NCBI RefSeq assembly: GCF_019396325.1 | Contig: NZ_JAHKRO010000027.1 | Coordinates: forward strand, 21,660 to 85,659 | Reading direction: 5' to 3' | Source: Nonomuraea ceibae | GTDB lineage: Bacteria > Actinomycetota > Actinomycetes > Streptosporangiales > Streptosporangiaceae | DNA length: 64,000 nucleotides | Made by a program: the position numbers and the translations under genes | The notes under the pieces: model-generated | Databases searched by the model: none | What the model was told of the DNA's origin: nothing | The model's input: the letters and a program-made list of their open reading frames with translations, nothing else | In this document: positions 8,093 to 16,849 of the stretch, piece after piece | How the letters are laid out: every line of letters starts with the position of its first letter | How positions within the stretch are numbered: the stretch's first letter is position 1

Positions 8093-9286
8093 TCATGCGG
8101 CGAGGTGCTCCGGGCGGACGCCCAGGCCGATGAAACGCCCCAGGAGGTGGCGCAGCGGCGGCAGCGTCCGGAACGCCGTGAGGACCGGCGGCACGTGCCG
8201 GGTCGTGTCGTCGCCCAGGTCCTTGGGGTAGAGGTCGCGCAGGATGCCGAGCTGGAAGGCCTGGGTGATCCGCGCGGCGCGCGCTCTGCGCGCCTGCACC
8301 CGGGCCAGGTCGGCGTCCTGTGGCGCGCCGCCCCGGGCGAGAAGCGGGCCGAGCAGGTTGGCGGTGGCCACCGCGTCCTGCACGGCCAGGTTGATGCCCA
8401 CGCCGCCCGCAGGCGACATGGCGTGGGCGGCGTCCCCGATGCACAGCACTCCTGGCCGGTGCCAGTGCGACAGCCGGTCCACCCGGACGCTCAGATGGTG
8501 CACCGCCTCCCAGTCGTGGATCTCCTCCACGCGCTCGCGCAGGGCGGGGGCCAGGTGCGCCACCCGGCCACGGAACGCCGGCAGCCCGGCGGCCCTGAGC
8601 TCGTCGAAGGCGCCGGCCGGGATCGCGTAGGCGAGCTGCCAGTAGTCGCCACGGTCGATGGAGATCAGCGCCCCCTTGCCGCCCTGGAAGAACGGCACGT
8701 CGTCCCGCGGGTGGCGGGGCAGGCGGAACCAGAGCACGTCCATGGGCGGCGAGGCGCTGACCGGGGTGAGGCCGGCGGCGGCCCGTACGGTGGAATGGCG
8801 GCCGTCGGCGCCGATCACCAGGTCGGCCCGCACCTCCACGGGACCGTCGGCGGTGTCGGCCAGGACGCCGGTCACCCTCCCCCGCTCGGTGAGCAGTCCC
8901 GTGGCCCGGGCGCGGCGCAGGAGGCGGAAGGAGGGGTAGGCCGTGGCCTTCCCGGCCAGGAAGTCCAGCACGTCCCACTGCGGCATGAACGCGATGTAGG
9001 GGCAGCGCACGTTCAGCCGGCTGAAGTCGGCGAAGGTGACGTCCCGGCCGCCCAGGTTGACCGTGACCTGCGGCATCCTGGTGTGCGGGAGGTCCAGGAA
9101 CTCCTCGATCCAGCCCAGCTCGGCGATCAGTTGCAGGGTGGAGGGGTGGACGGTGTCGCCGCGGAAGTCGCGCAGGAAGTCCGCGTGCTTCTCCAGCACG
9201 ATCACCTCCACGCCCTGACGGGCCAGCAGCAGCCCGGCCATCATGCCCGCGGGGCCGCCCCCGACGACGCAGCACTGTGCGCGCAT
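8093..9286 (-). CDS. FAD-dependent monooxygenase
   Basis: A 397-residue flavoprotein of the UbiH/PheA/TetX-like class A hydroxylase family. It has the dinucleotide motif VVGGGPAGMMAG (residues 7-18), the DG motif DLVIGADGRHS (about 155-165) and GDAAHAMSPAGGVGINLA near residue 280 for FAD ribityl binding. Such enzymes hydroxylate aromatic or polyketide compounds using NAD(P)H and oxygen. It begins one base after the TetR stop codon on the same strand, so it is co-transcribed with and controlled by that repressor. Substrate not deducible. Confidence 0.92.
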   Translation of the reverse strand: MRAQCCVVGGGPAGMMAGLLLARQGVEVIVLEKHADFLRDFRGDTVHPSTLQLIAELGWIEEFLDLPHTRMPQVTVNLGGRDVTFADFSRLNVRCPYIAFMPQWDVLDFLAGKATAYPSFRLLRRARATGLLTERGRVTGVLADTADGPVEVRADLVIGADGRHSTVRAAAGLTPVSASPPMDVLWFRLPRHPRDDVPFFQGGKGALISIDRGDYWQLAYAIPAGAFDELRAAGLPAFRGRVAHLAPALRERVEEIHDWEAVHHLSVRVDRLSHWHRPGVLCIGDAAHAMSPAGGVGINLAVQDAVATANLLGPLLARGGAPQDADLARVQARRARAARITQAFQLGILRDLYPKDLGDDTTRHVPPVLTAFRTLPPLRHLLGRFIGLGVRPEHLAA

Positions 9287-9287
9287 C

Positions 9288-9845
9288 TCATCCTTCTTCC
9301 GGAAAAAGCAGCCCGACCAGGGCCGCGACGTCGATGGGGGTGCCCAGCCGCCGGTTGACGGCGACGGCGGCGAACAGGGTCCTGGCGGCCGTGGCCGTGT
9401 CGTGCGGGCGCAGCTCGCCGGCCTCGACGCGTTCGAGCAGGAAGTCGCCGATGAGCCGCTGGCCCTCGCCCACCAGCGCCGCCAGCGGCACGCGGGCCTG
9501 GGCGGAGCTGAAGAACACCGCCATCAGCTCGGCGTTGTCGGCCAGCAGCCGGTCGAACGCCGCCAGCGTCTCGGCCAGCACCACGACGGCCGGCCGCGTG
9601 TCGTTCTCCTGCTCGGCCCGCAACTCCCGCAGGCGCGGCAGGAAGCCCCGCTCCGACAGGAGCGTCTCCACCATCGCCTCCTTGCTGTCGAAGTAGCGAT
9701 ACAGCAGCCCCGGCGTCACCTCGGCGGCCTGGGCCACGTCCTTGACCGTGGCCCCGTCCACGCCCTTGTCGGCGAACACGCGCAAGGCCGCGTCCAGCAG
9801 CCGCTCCCGGCGCCATGCCGCCTGCTCACTTCGCGTCCTGGACAC
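9288..9845 (-). CDS. TetR-family repressor
   Basis: A 185-residue TetR regulator with helix-turn-helix VKDVAQAAEVTPGLLYRYF (about residues 34-52). It is the first gene of a two-gene operon with the flavin monooxygenase. The start is GTG at 9845, 13 bases from a 20-base palindrome that is its likely operator. A repressor placed upstream of the enzyme in the same operon suggests autoregulated induction by the enzyme's substrate. Confidence 0.92.
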   Translation of the reverse strand: MSRTRSEQAAWRRERLLDAALRVFADKGVDGATVKDVAQAAEVTPGLLYRYFDSKEAMVETLLSERGFLPRLRELRAEQENDTRPAVVVLAETLAAFDRLLADNAELMAVFFSSAQARVPLAALVGEGQRLIGDFLLERVEAGELRPHDTATAARTLFAAVAVNRRLGTPIDVAALVGLLFPEEG

Positions 9846-9857
9846 TGCCCCACCTCA

Positions 9858-9877
9858 TTGAGTAAACGTTTATTCAA
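9858..9877. promoter_or_regulatory. TetR operator palindrome
   Basis: A 20-base AT-rich dyad, TTGAGTAAACGTTTATTCAA, with one mismatched pair, directly before the TetR start at 9845. It resembles TetR/AcrR operators built around an ACGT centre. Confidence 0.65.
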
Positions 9878-10285
9878 CATAGCACGCGCACCAAGAAACG
9901 AGAAGGGGCATCCGGTAGGCAAGGGGCAGAGTCCCCCGTTCGAGGGGCCCCCGCGCCGATTCCGGGCCGCCTGCCGGCGTACCGGGAGACGATCAAGGTG
10001 GTGGTGGTCGGCGACGAGCGGCTCGGGCCGGCGCTCCTCCGGACCGCGAGCGGCCTGGAGGTCGCAGGAGAGGCGGCGACCGCCGAGGAGGCGGCGGGCG
10101 GGGGCGGCCGGGCTGCTGCCATGCGACACCCCGCCGGCTCGGATGCTGCCGGCGGTCCGGGCTCGCGGCAGCGAGGGCGTGGCCCAGGTGCGGACACCCT
10201 GGGCGTGCCCGAATCGGGATGTAAGAAAGCCTTCCTTCGGACCACTTGCTCTGTGAACGTTCGTCCCTGACCGAAGGAACCCGGC
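9878..10285. other. 408-base gap with a possible response-regulator remnant
   Basis: No intact gene is seen. On the + strand, 9989-10114 reads IKVVVVGDERLGPALLRTAS then LEVAGEAATAEEA, which looks like the first 40 residues of a NarL-type receiver domain. It lacks the phosphorylated Asp region and then dissolves into low-complexity sequence. It may be a decayed response-regulator start or chance. The last 25 bases hold the GAAGGA ribosome site for the next sigma factor. Confidence 0.35.
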
Positions 10286-10825
10286 TTGCCAAACCCACCT
10301 GAGCGCTTCACCGCGCTCTACAACACCTACCAAGCGCGGGTGTACGGCTATGCGGCGAGTCGCGCCGGGCACCAACTCGCGGAGGAAGTGGTCAGCGAGA
10401 CCTTCCTGGTGGCCTGGCGGCGTCTGGACAGCATCCCCGAACAGGCGCCGCTGCCCTGGCTGCTCCGCGTCGCTCGCAACATCCTGCGTGACAACTACCG
10501 GCAGGCCGCACGGCGCGAATCCCTGGAAGCCGAACTGCGCAGGTGGACCGACGAGGCGGTCACCGACGTGGGCGACCACGCCACCGAACGCGTCGCCGTA
10601 CTCCGCGCTCTGGCCGGCTTGTCCGAGGCCGACAAGGAGATCCTGACCCTGACCACCTGGCACGGCCTGTCCACCACGGAAGCGGCCACGGTGCTCGGCT
10701 GCACCAAGGCCGCCTTCTTCGTCCGCCTGCACCGGGCGCGCCGCCGGCTCCAGGCGGCGGTCGAAGCCACCGGCACCACCACACCCCGCAAGCCCGTGAC
10801 CGTTCCAGGAAGGAACCTGCGATGA
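10286..10825 (+). CDS. ECF RNA polymerase sigma factor
   Basis: A 179-residue ECF sigma factor. Region 2 is in YNTYQARVYGYAASRAGHQL, EEVVSETFLVAWRRL and PWLLRVARNILRDNYRQAAR; region 4 is in LSEADKEILTLTTWHGLS and TEAATVLGCTKAAFFVRLHR. The start is TTG at 10286 with GAAGGA seven bases upstream. The stop overlaps the next start as ATGA, giving a sigma/membrane-partner pair like the one at 6740-8088 but from a different ECF group. The signal it answers is unknown. Confidence 0.92.
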   Translation: MPNPPERFTALYNTYQARVYGYAASRAGHQLAEEVVSETFLVAWRRLDSIPEQAPLPWLLRVARNILRDNYRQAARRESLEAELRRWTDEAVTDVGDHATERVAVLRALAGLSEADKEILTLTTWHGLSTTEAATVLGCTKAAFFVRLHRARRRLQAAVEATGTTTPRKPVTVPGRNLR

Positions 10826-11973
10826 GCCGCAAGCCCGACGCGATGGACCTGCTCGCCCTGGCCCGCCCGGCCTCGCTGGACCGCGGATCACCCGTCTCCG
10901 CTGATGACCTGCTGCTCAGGGCCACCGCCGAGGCGCCACCAGCACTCGCGCGCCCGGGCCGTCCCCCGCGGTCCCGCCTGGTGGTCCTGTGGGCGCCGCT
11001 GTCCACGGCCGCGATCGTGGCCCTGGTCCTCACGGTGGTGACGAACCTGGCGCCGGCCCCCACCGTGCTCACTCCGCCGAGAACCAACCAGGAACTGTAC
11101 GACCTGGCCGACAGGATCGAGAAGCTGCCCGCAGCCGGCGGCGCCTACTGGCGGGACGTGCGAATCGACGGCAAGAGCCTGTCCGTCCGCGGCTACAAAC
11201 TCATCGTGACCGGCCGCCGCGAGACCTGGCAGCCGCGCGATCCCGCCGATCCGGTGCTCACGCAGGTATGGCGGCAGGACAGCGCCCGCCCGGCCACGGC
11301 CGCGGACGAGCGCGCCTGGCGGGCGGCGGGCGCTCCCGCCCAGGTCAAGGGGCACTGCGAGACCAGCGGGCCGTGCGAGCCGATTCCGGTCGCCGACGAG
11401 CCGGAGGACTGCACGTACAGCCTGAGCCTGGATCCCGCGGGAACCTATCCCGACACCTCGGTCAGCGAGTTCACCATGGCGGACCTGGCCGCGATCCCCA
11501 CCGATCCGGCCCAGCTCGTGAAGCGGTTCCGCGTCTATCACGAGACCTGGAACGGCCGCGGCTTCACGCAGCCGTTCGAGGAGTTCCTGCCGATCACCGC
11601 GAACCTCCTGAGCATGCCGCTCAGCCCCGCCCAGCGCGCCGCGATCATCCGCGTGCTGGCCGGCCTGCCGACCACCAAGGTCGTGGGCACGGTGACGGAC
11701 CCGCTGGGCAGAAGGGGCATGTCCGTGGACTTCGGCGGTGCGGGAGGCTCCCTGGTGTACTCCGACAAGCCGCGCAAGGAACTGCCGGTCTACGACAGGC
11801 ACATCCTCGACCCGGCGACGGGGGTGACGCTGGCGCGCGTCTCCCACGCGGCCCGCACCGCCCTGGGAGCGACCAAGGGAGAGGTCATGGGTTACCAGGC
11901 CCGCGGCCCCGAATCGGGCTGGACCGGACCGCCCGCGTCCCCGCCGAAGGGATGCGGGAAGAGCCGCCGCTGA
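10822..11973 (+). CDS. CU044_5270-family membrane protein, partner of ECF sigma
   Basis: A 383-residue protein: a short cytoplasmic N-terminus, one membrane helix (about residues 56-76, WAPLSTAAIVALVLTVVTNL) and a large extracytoplasmic domain with paired Cys residues (HCETSGPCEP). The pattern MDLLALARPASLD followed by a single helix and TNQELYDLADRIEKLPA is typical of the actinobacterial CU044_5270 family, which is regularly encoded right after an ECF sigma factor. A role as anti-sigma or sensor is an inference from this coupling. Confidence 0.85.
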   Translation: MSRKPDAMDLLALARPASLDRGSPVSADDLLLRATAEAPPALARPGRPPRSRLVVLWAPLSTAAIVALVLTVVTNLAPAPTVLTPPRTNQELYDLADRIEKLPAAGGAYWRDVRIDGKSLSVRGYKLIVTGRRETWQPRDPADPVLTQVWRQDSARPATAADERAWRAAGAPAQVKGHCETSGPCEPIPVADEPEDCTYSLSLDPAGTYPDTSVSEFTMADLAAIPTDPAQLVKRFRVYHETWNGRGFTQPFEEFLPITANLLSMPLSPAQRAAIIRVLAGLPTTKVVGTVTDPLGRRGMSVDFGGAGGSLVYSDKPRKELPVYDRHILDPATGVTLARVSHAARTALGATKGEVMGYQARGPESGWTGPPASPPKGCGKSRR

Positions 11974-12176
11974 CCTCCCGCTCGTGCCGATCCGCCGGTT
12001 GGTCTCGGCCGGCGGGGCACAGCTTCCGGAGCGCCCGCAGGCCGCCGGCTCCTGCTGCCTGCTCGGAGCCGACGTCGTACGCCGCGCCCCGCCCCCAGAG
12101 CTTCACGCCTGTGGCCACCTCTGCCCGTTTGACGGGAGGGCTGCATGGACGAGGTTCTCGGCGGCGCGGCGTCAGG

Positions 12177-12743
12177 CTATTTCGGTAGCAGGTGCGACAC
12201 GAGCGAACGCGCCCATTCGGGCGAAAGGGGCTGGTCGGTGAAGACGGCCCGGTAGTAGAGGGGGGCGAGCAGGGTCTCTATGGCGCGTTCGATGCTCGGA
12301 ACCTCGTTGCCCCGCCCCTGCTCCCGTTCGATGATGGCTTCGAGCTGTCGCTGCCGCTCCATGCGGCACACGCCGGCGGCCTCCCCGCCCGTGCCGACGA
12401 TGGCGCGTACTAGCGCGAGAGTGTCCGGGTCGCTGAGGTCCCTGGCGAGGTCGTACGCATACCGTTCCAGGTCCTCGCGGAGGCTGCCGGTGTCGGGGAC
12501 CACGACATCGCCGGAGAAGCGGCTGGTCGCGACGTCGGCGAGCAGCTCGCCGACGGAGCCCCAGCGGCGATAGACGGTTGTGGCGTGCACCCCCGCGCGC
12601 GCGGCGACGACCGGGATCGTCAGCGCGTCGCCGGCCTCGTCGGCGAGCAGTTCCTTGACCGCCTGGTGGACGGCCGCCCGGACCCGGGCTGAGCGACCTC
12701 CGGGCCGGCTGTCGGTGCGCGGTGGAGAGCTCTGAGCTGGCAT
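12177..12743 (-). CDS. TetR-family repressor
   Basis: A 188-residue TetR regulator with helix-turn-helix IPVVAARAGVHATTVYRRW (about residues 43-61). It is divergent from the MFS transporter gene, and the 99-base gap holds three copies of GCAnnnATCACTGC, its likely binding sites. It probably represses the MFS/hydrolase operon and its own gene. Confidence 0.93.
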   Translation of the reverse strand: MPAQSSPPRTDSRPGGRSARVRAAVHQAVKELLADEAGDALTIPVVAARAGVHATTVYRRWGSVGELLADVATSRFSGDVVVPDTGSLREDLERYAYDLARDLSDPDTLALVRAIVGTGGEAAGVCRMERQRQLEAIIEREQGRGNEVPSIERAIETLLAPLYYRAVFTDQPLSPEWARSLVSHLLPK

Positions 12744-12755
12744 GTCTCCATTATT

Positions 12756-12833
12756 GCATCGATCACTGCTTTTAATTCGCAGTAATCACTGCGTTTGTGA
12801 TACGTTTCCAGCCACTAACGCAACGATCACTGC
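12756..12833. promoter_or_regulatory. Three direct operator repeats, TetR/MFS promoter
   Basis: Three direct 14-base copies of GCAnnnATCACTGC lie at 12756-12769, 12779-12792 and 12820-12833. The middle copy is itself a dyad (GCAGT and ACTGC arms). They lie between the divergent TetR and MFS genes, spaced 23 and 41 bases apart, suggesting cooperative repressor binding. Confidence 0.7.
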
Positions 12834-12842
12834 GAGGTTCCA

Positions 12843-14108
12843 GTGTCTGTTGAATCCTGCGATACCGCGTCCTCCTGCACCGCCCCTCCTGCCGCCGGTC
12901 CGCACCGCCGTCCGTGGAGGGGCGCCTTCTCGTCCGTGGCCGCCGTCCTGGTGCTGTTCCTGGCCGCTTCCAGTGCGCCGTCACCGATCTACGTGATCTA
13001 CCAGCAGCAGTGGCGGTTCACGGCGTGGGTGCTGACCGTGGTCTTCGCTCTCTACGTGTTCGGCCTGCTGGCCTCGTTGCTGGTCGTGGGAGCGCTGTCG
13101 GATCATCTCGGTCGCCGGCCGGTGCTCGCGGCGGCGATCGGGCTGGAGGCGGTTGCGCTGGTGTTGTTCCTGGTCGCGGGAGACGTGTGGGTGCTGTCCG
13201 TCGCCCGGGTGCTGCAGGGTGTCGCGACCGGGGCGGCGACGACCGCGCTGAGCGCCACTCTGGTCGATCTCGAACCGGAGTCGGCTCGCGGCCGGGCGGG
13301 CGTGGTCACGTCGGTGGCGCCGTTGACCGGGCTGGCTCTGGGCGCGGTCGGCAGTGGTGTGCTGGTGGAGTTCGGTCCGGCGCCGACCCGGTTGATCTAC
13401 GCGCTGCTGCTCGGAGGCATGGTTGCGGCGGGGGTGGTCGTCGCCCTGCTGCCGGAGACGTCGCTGCGCCGGCCGGGAGCGCTGGCCTCCCTTCGCCCGC
13501 GGGTGGCGATGCCCGCACACCTGCGCGCCGACATCGTCCCGCTGGTGCCGGCGATGATCGCCACCTGGGCGCTGGCCGGCATGTATCTGTCCCTCGGCCC
13601 GTCGGTCGCCGCGGAGCTGCTGGGGCTGCGCAGCCATCTCATCGGCGGTGTCGTCGTGACGTTGCTGGCGGGCACCGCGGCGCTCTCGGTCGCGTTGCTC
13701 CGCTCCCGCCCGGCGTCCTCGCTGCTGGCTCCCGCCGCGGCGCTGCTCGGGCTCGGCACGTTGACCTCGCTCGCCGGGGTGGCGGGCGATCTCGCCTGGC
13801 TCGCCGCGGCCGGCACCGTCGTCGCGGGCATCGGCTTCGGCGGATCGGTGCTGGCCACGTTCGGCACCTTCGCCAGGATCGCCAGGCCACACGAGCGCGG
13901 CGCGGTCTTCGCGCTGGCGAACATCATCAACTATCTGGGCAACAGCGTGCCCGCCGTGCTCGGCGGCATCGCCGTCACCGCCCTGGGACTGAGGTCCGCC
14001 ACCGTGATCTACGCGCTGGCGATCGCGCTGATCACCTTCTCTGCCTTCCTCCTGCGCCTGAACCAGCTACGGCTCCAGTCCCGCATGGCCCCGGTCCCCT
14101 GCGACTGA
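12843..14108 (+). CDS. MFS transporter (drug efflux type)
   Basis: A 421-residue major facilitator with about 12 membrane helices. The conserved loop 2-3 motif is seen in GALSDHLGRRPVLAAA (about residues 84-99), and helix 4 carries VARVLQGVATGAATTALSA. It resembles drug or metabolite antiporters. The start is GTG at 12843 with GAGG upstream, just after the third operator repeat. It forms an operon with the alpha/beta hydrolase 48 bases downstream. The substrate is unknown; control by TetR suggests export of the inducing compound. Confidence 0.93.
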   Translation: MSVESCDTASSCTAPPAAGPHRRPWRGAFSSVAAVLVLFLAASSAPSPIYVIYQQQWRFTAWVLTVVFALYVFGLLASLLVVGALSDHLGRRPVLAAAIGLEAVALVLFLVAGDVWVLSVARVLQGVATGAATTALSATLVDLEPESARGRAGVVTSVAPLTGLALGAVGSGVLVEFGPAPTRLIYALLLGGMVAAGVVVALLPETSLRRPGALASLRPRVAMPAHLRADIVPLVPAMIATWALAGMYLSLGPSVAAELLGLRSHLIGGVVVTLLAGTAALSVALLRSRPASSLLAPAAALLGLGTLTSLAGVAGDLAWLAAAGTVVAGIGFGGSVLATFGTFARIARPHERGAVFALANIINYLGNSVPAVLGGIAVTALGLRSATVIYALAIALITFSAFLLRLNQLRLQSRMAPVPCD

Positions 14109-14156
14109 GGCCCCGACGAAGACATCCCTGCCAATTTCGAGAAATGAGGACGAAGC

Positions 14157-14963
14157 ATGACAACTACGCACAAGATCAGGCAGGACCGGGAGGTCCGGCG
14201 GCCCGGTGGCACGACGATCCGCTACACGACCAGCGGTCCGGCGGGAGGACCGGCCCTGGCTCTCATTCATGGCTGGGCGTGCGACCGCCGCGACTTCGAC
14301 GCGGTGATCGACCATCTGCCCGACGACCACCGCGTGCTGGCGATCGACCTCGCCGAGCACGGCGAGTCGCGGTCGGCGCGCGAGGTCTGGACGATCGAGG
14401 AGTTCGCCCGCGACGTGGCCGCGGTGCTGGAGGCTGAGTCGGTGGACAAGGTGGTCGTGGCCGGGCACTCCCTCGGCGGGGCGGTCGCCGTCGAGGTGGG
14501 CCGGCTGCTGCCCGGCAGGGTCTCGCACGTGGTCGCGCTCGACGCCTTGCACTATCTGTCCCTGTTCCCGGCGATGAGCGAGCAGCAGGCTGAGGCGATG
14601 CTGCGCGTGTTCAGGGAGGACTTCGCCGCGGGCGTACGGGGCCTGGTGGAGGGAGGCTCGCCGATCGGGACCGACCCGGCTCTCAAGGATGCGTACTTCG
14701 AGAAGATGGCCGCCGTGCGCCAGCCCGCCGGGCTGCGTTCCATCGAGGGCCTGGTGCGCTGGGACATGGACGCGGCGCTGCGCGAGACGGAGCAGCCGAT
14801 CACCGTGTTCGCGATCCGCGACCTCATCACGCAGGATGCGATCGACCGCTACGGTGACCGGCTCGACATCGTGCTCGTCGACCTGGGCAGCCACCACTTC
14901 CCGGTGGAGTCGCCGGAAGACACCGCGAAGCTCCTGGCCGGCGTGGCGCCCTCCCCTGCCTGA
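14157..14963 (+). CDS. Alpha/beta hydrolase
   Basis: A 268-residue alpha/beta hydrolase. The oxyanion region is LIHGWA (about 37-42), the nucleophile elbow is GHSLGG with Ser105, and the likely catalytic His is in LGSHHFPVESP near the C-terminus. It is the second gene of the TetR-controlled operon with the MFS transporter, so it may inactivate the exported compound. A six-base inverted repeat (CCTGAC/GTCAGG) just past the stop is a weak terminator candidate. Confidence 0.92.
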   Translation: MTTTHKIRQDREVRRPGGTTIRYTTSGPAGGPALALIHGWACDRRDFDAVIDHLPDDHRVLAIDLAEHGESRSAREVWTIEEFARDVAAVLEAESVDKVVVAGHSLGGAVAVEVGRLLPGRVSHVVALDALHYLSLFPAMSEQQAEAMLRVFREDFAAGVRGLVEGGSPIGTDPALKDAYFEKMAAVRQPAGLRSIEGLVRWDMDAALRETEQPITVFAIRDLITQDAIDRYGDRLDIVLVDLGSHHFPVESPEDTAKLLAGVAPSPA

Positions 14964-14969
14964 CCCTTG

Positions 14970-15230
14970 CTAAGTCAGGTGGACCTGCCCCCGCCTGCAC
15001 GCCTTCGCCCGCGCGACTCGTTCCGGTGGGGCCCCGAGGCGTTCCTGCCGAAGAGGGGGCGCGTCGGGGCGCCGCAGCAGCCGGTCGGCTTGGCGGAGGA
15101 CGGCCCGCAGGTACTGGCGGGTGGCGGCGGGGCCGGCCGGTGTGGCCGGGTCGATGAGCATGCGGTACATGGCCGCCCCGACGATCATGTCGATCACGGT
15201 GTCGAGGTCGGCGTCGTCCGCGTGGAGGTC
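14970..15230 (-). pseudogene. TetR-family C-terminal remnant
   Basis: The frame reads DDLHADDADLDTVIDMIVGA, then AMYRMLIDPATPAGPAATRQ and YLRAVLRQADRLL, the ligand-domain tail of a TetR/AcrR regulator. No DNA-binding domain or start codon remains: the frame runs straight out of the stop codon of the metallo-hydrolase gene. It is probably the left-over end of a repressor that once preceded or controlled this locus. Confidence 0.65.
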
Positions 15231-16758
15231 ATCGGAACTCCACTCGCCCCAGGTCGGCGCCGGACGGGGGCGGCACGAAGTGGGGTGTGTGCCCGGGCCG
15301 CAGCCGCCAGCCGGGAGTGAGGACGCTCTCCATGTACCGGCGCAGCTCCCGTACCCCTTCCTCGCCGGGCGTCCCGTGGGCGAACGCGGAGGCGACCAGG
15401 CCGGACTGGTAGCGGGTGTTGTCGTGGGCGAACAACGGCACGGTGGCGGGGTCGGCGGCCAGCAGGCTCTGGATGCGCCGGGCGGCCTCGAGCTGGCGGT
15501 TCGTGTCGGCGCCGCCGATGGTCATCTGGCGGACCTGGTCCGTGGCCAGGTGGGGCAGGGTGTAGGTGGTGTCGCCCATGAACAGCACGCTGCCGGAGTC
15601 CAGGCGCAGCAGCACGCACATGTGGCCTGGCGAGTGGCCGGGGGTGGGGAGCAGGACGAGGCTGCCGTCGCCGAAGTGGTCCTGGGCGGCGGGGAACGGG
15701 CCGAAGGCGCCGGAGTCGAAGGCGGGGAAGGACAGGTTGTCCTTGACCAGGTCGAAGGAGTACGGGTAGACCGTGCCGTGCTCCCAGTCGCGGCGGTCCA
15801 GCACCACCGTCGCCTGGGGCAGGCCGCGCAGCCCGCCGGCGTGGTCGTCGTGGACGTGAGTGAGGAACACGGTGGTGATCTCCCTGGCGTCGTAGCCGAG
15901 CCGGGCCAGGCGTACCCGCAGGTCCTGATCGGGGGTCAGCCTGTACTCGTCGCGCTGGGTCAGCAGGCGCGAGACCATCTGGTTGTGGTTGTAGTACCCG
16001 TCGTGATCGTGGGCCTGTTCCCAGTTGACGCCGCTGTCGACCAGCAGGAGGCCGTGCCGAGGGTGGTCGATGAGGTAGGCGAACACCGGCACCGCGATCT
16101 GCGCCTTGTCCACCAGGGTGCGCAGGTAGCCGTTCAGCCCTTCCCAGCCGTCCAGGCCGCCGTAGAACTGGCCGTACGTGACGATGGTGTCGCCGGTGTG
16201 AATCGGGAACACCCGTACGGCGCCGTCGTCGATCCGCCGCCGCGCGCCCGGGGCGCGCACGGCCGCCCGCCGCTCCTGCTCGCCCCGCGCCAGCACCTCG
16301 CGTCGCTGCCGTTCCACCCGATCGACGGACAGTACGCCCAGCGCTCCCAGCGCCAGTCCGGCGCCGCCTGACAGGAAGGCGCGCCTGGTGCTCCGCGCCT
16401 CCCGGCCGCCCGCGACCCGGCGCCCGCGCAGGAAGGCGACCGCCGCCCATGCCAGGCAGGTGACGGCGGCCAGGGCGAGCAGCACCGGCAGGTCCGTGAC
16501 GTAGTAGACGACCGCGAGGTAGAGCCCGAGGGTGCCCAGACCGGCCAGGACCCCGAGGTACGCCCGCACCCGGCGCCGTGTGGCCGGCCGGCCGAACACG
16601 CCGGGCCACAACAGCCCGACCAGCGCCCCGGCCAGCAGCAGTCCATAGACCACCAGCAGCGGCACCGGCACGTCCTTCATCCGCAGCACGACCAGCCAGG
16701 CGGCGCCGACCGCGAACGCGGGAACGAGTAACCCGATCTTGCCCAGAACCTTCAGCAT
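15229..16758 (-). CDS. Membrane-anchored MBL-fold metallo-hydrolase
   Basis: A 509-residue protein with four N-terminal membrane helices (within about residues 1-120), then a twin-arginine-like STRRAFLSGGAGLALGALG, and a metallo-beta-lactamase fold with the zinc motif THVHDDHAGG and a downstream GHSPGHM. The soluble domain resembles N-acyl homoserine lactonase-type hydrolases. I place the start at the ATG at 16758: the in-frame start at 16842 would put the palindromic promoter region inside the gene. The substrate is unknown. Confidence 0.87.
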   Translation of the reverse strand: MLKVLGKIGLLVPAFAVGAAWLVVLRMKDVPVPLLVVYGLLLAGALVGLLWPGVFGRPATRRRVRAYLGVLAGLGTLGLYLAVVYYVTDLPVLLALAAVTCLAWAAVAFLRGRRVAGGREARSTRRAFLSGGAGLALGALGVLSVDRVERQRREVLARGEQERRAAVRAPGARRRIDDGAVRVFPIHTGDTIVTYGQFYGGLDGWEGLNGYLRTLVDKAQIAVPVFAYLIDHPRHGLLLVDSGVNWEQAHDHDGYYNHNQMVSRLLTQRDEYRLTPDQDLRVRLARLGYDAREITTVFLTHVHDDHAGGLRGLPQATVVLDRRDWEHGTVYPYSFDLVKDNLSFPAFDSGAFGPFPAAQDHFGDGSLVLLPTPGHSPGHMCVLLRLDSGSVLFMGDTTYTLPHLATDQVRQMTIGGADTNRQLEAARRIQSLLAADPATVPLFAHDNTRYQSGLVASAFAHGTPGEEGVRELRRYMESVLTPGWRLRPGHTPHFVPPPSGADLGRVEFR

Positions 16759-16774
16759 CCCGGCCACCCCAATT

Positions 16775-16794
16775 CGTATACGCATACGGATGCG
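16775..16794. promoter_or_regulatory. Operator-like overlapping palindromes
   Basis: CGTATACG (16775-16782) overlaps a dyad with arms CGCAT and ATGCG (16781-16794), just upstream of the metallo-hydrolase start. The AT-rich block TTTACATAATAGG follows. It may be the operator of the TetR gene whose remnant lies at 14970-15230. Confidence 0.5.
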
Positions 16795-16849
16795 TTTACA
16801 TAATAGGACTGCCGTAAGCCCTGGTGCGCCCAGCAGGGACAATCAGGGC

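Noticed and set aside
14959..14979. Weak hairpin after the alpha/beta hydrolase
   Set aside because: Only a 6-bp stem with a 9-base loop; too weak to list as a terminator.
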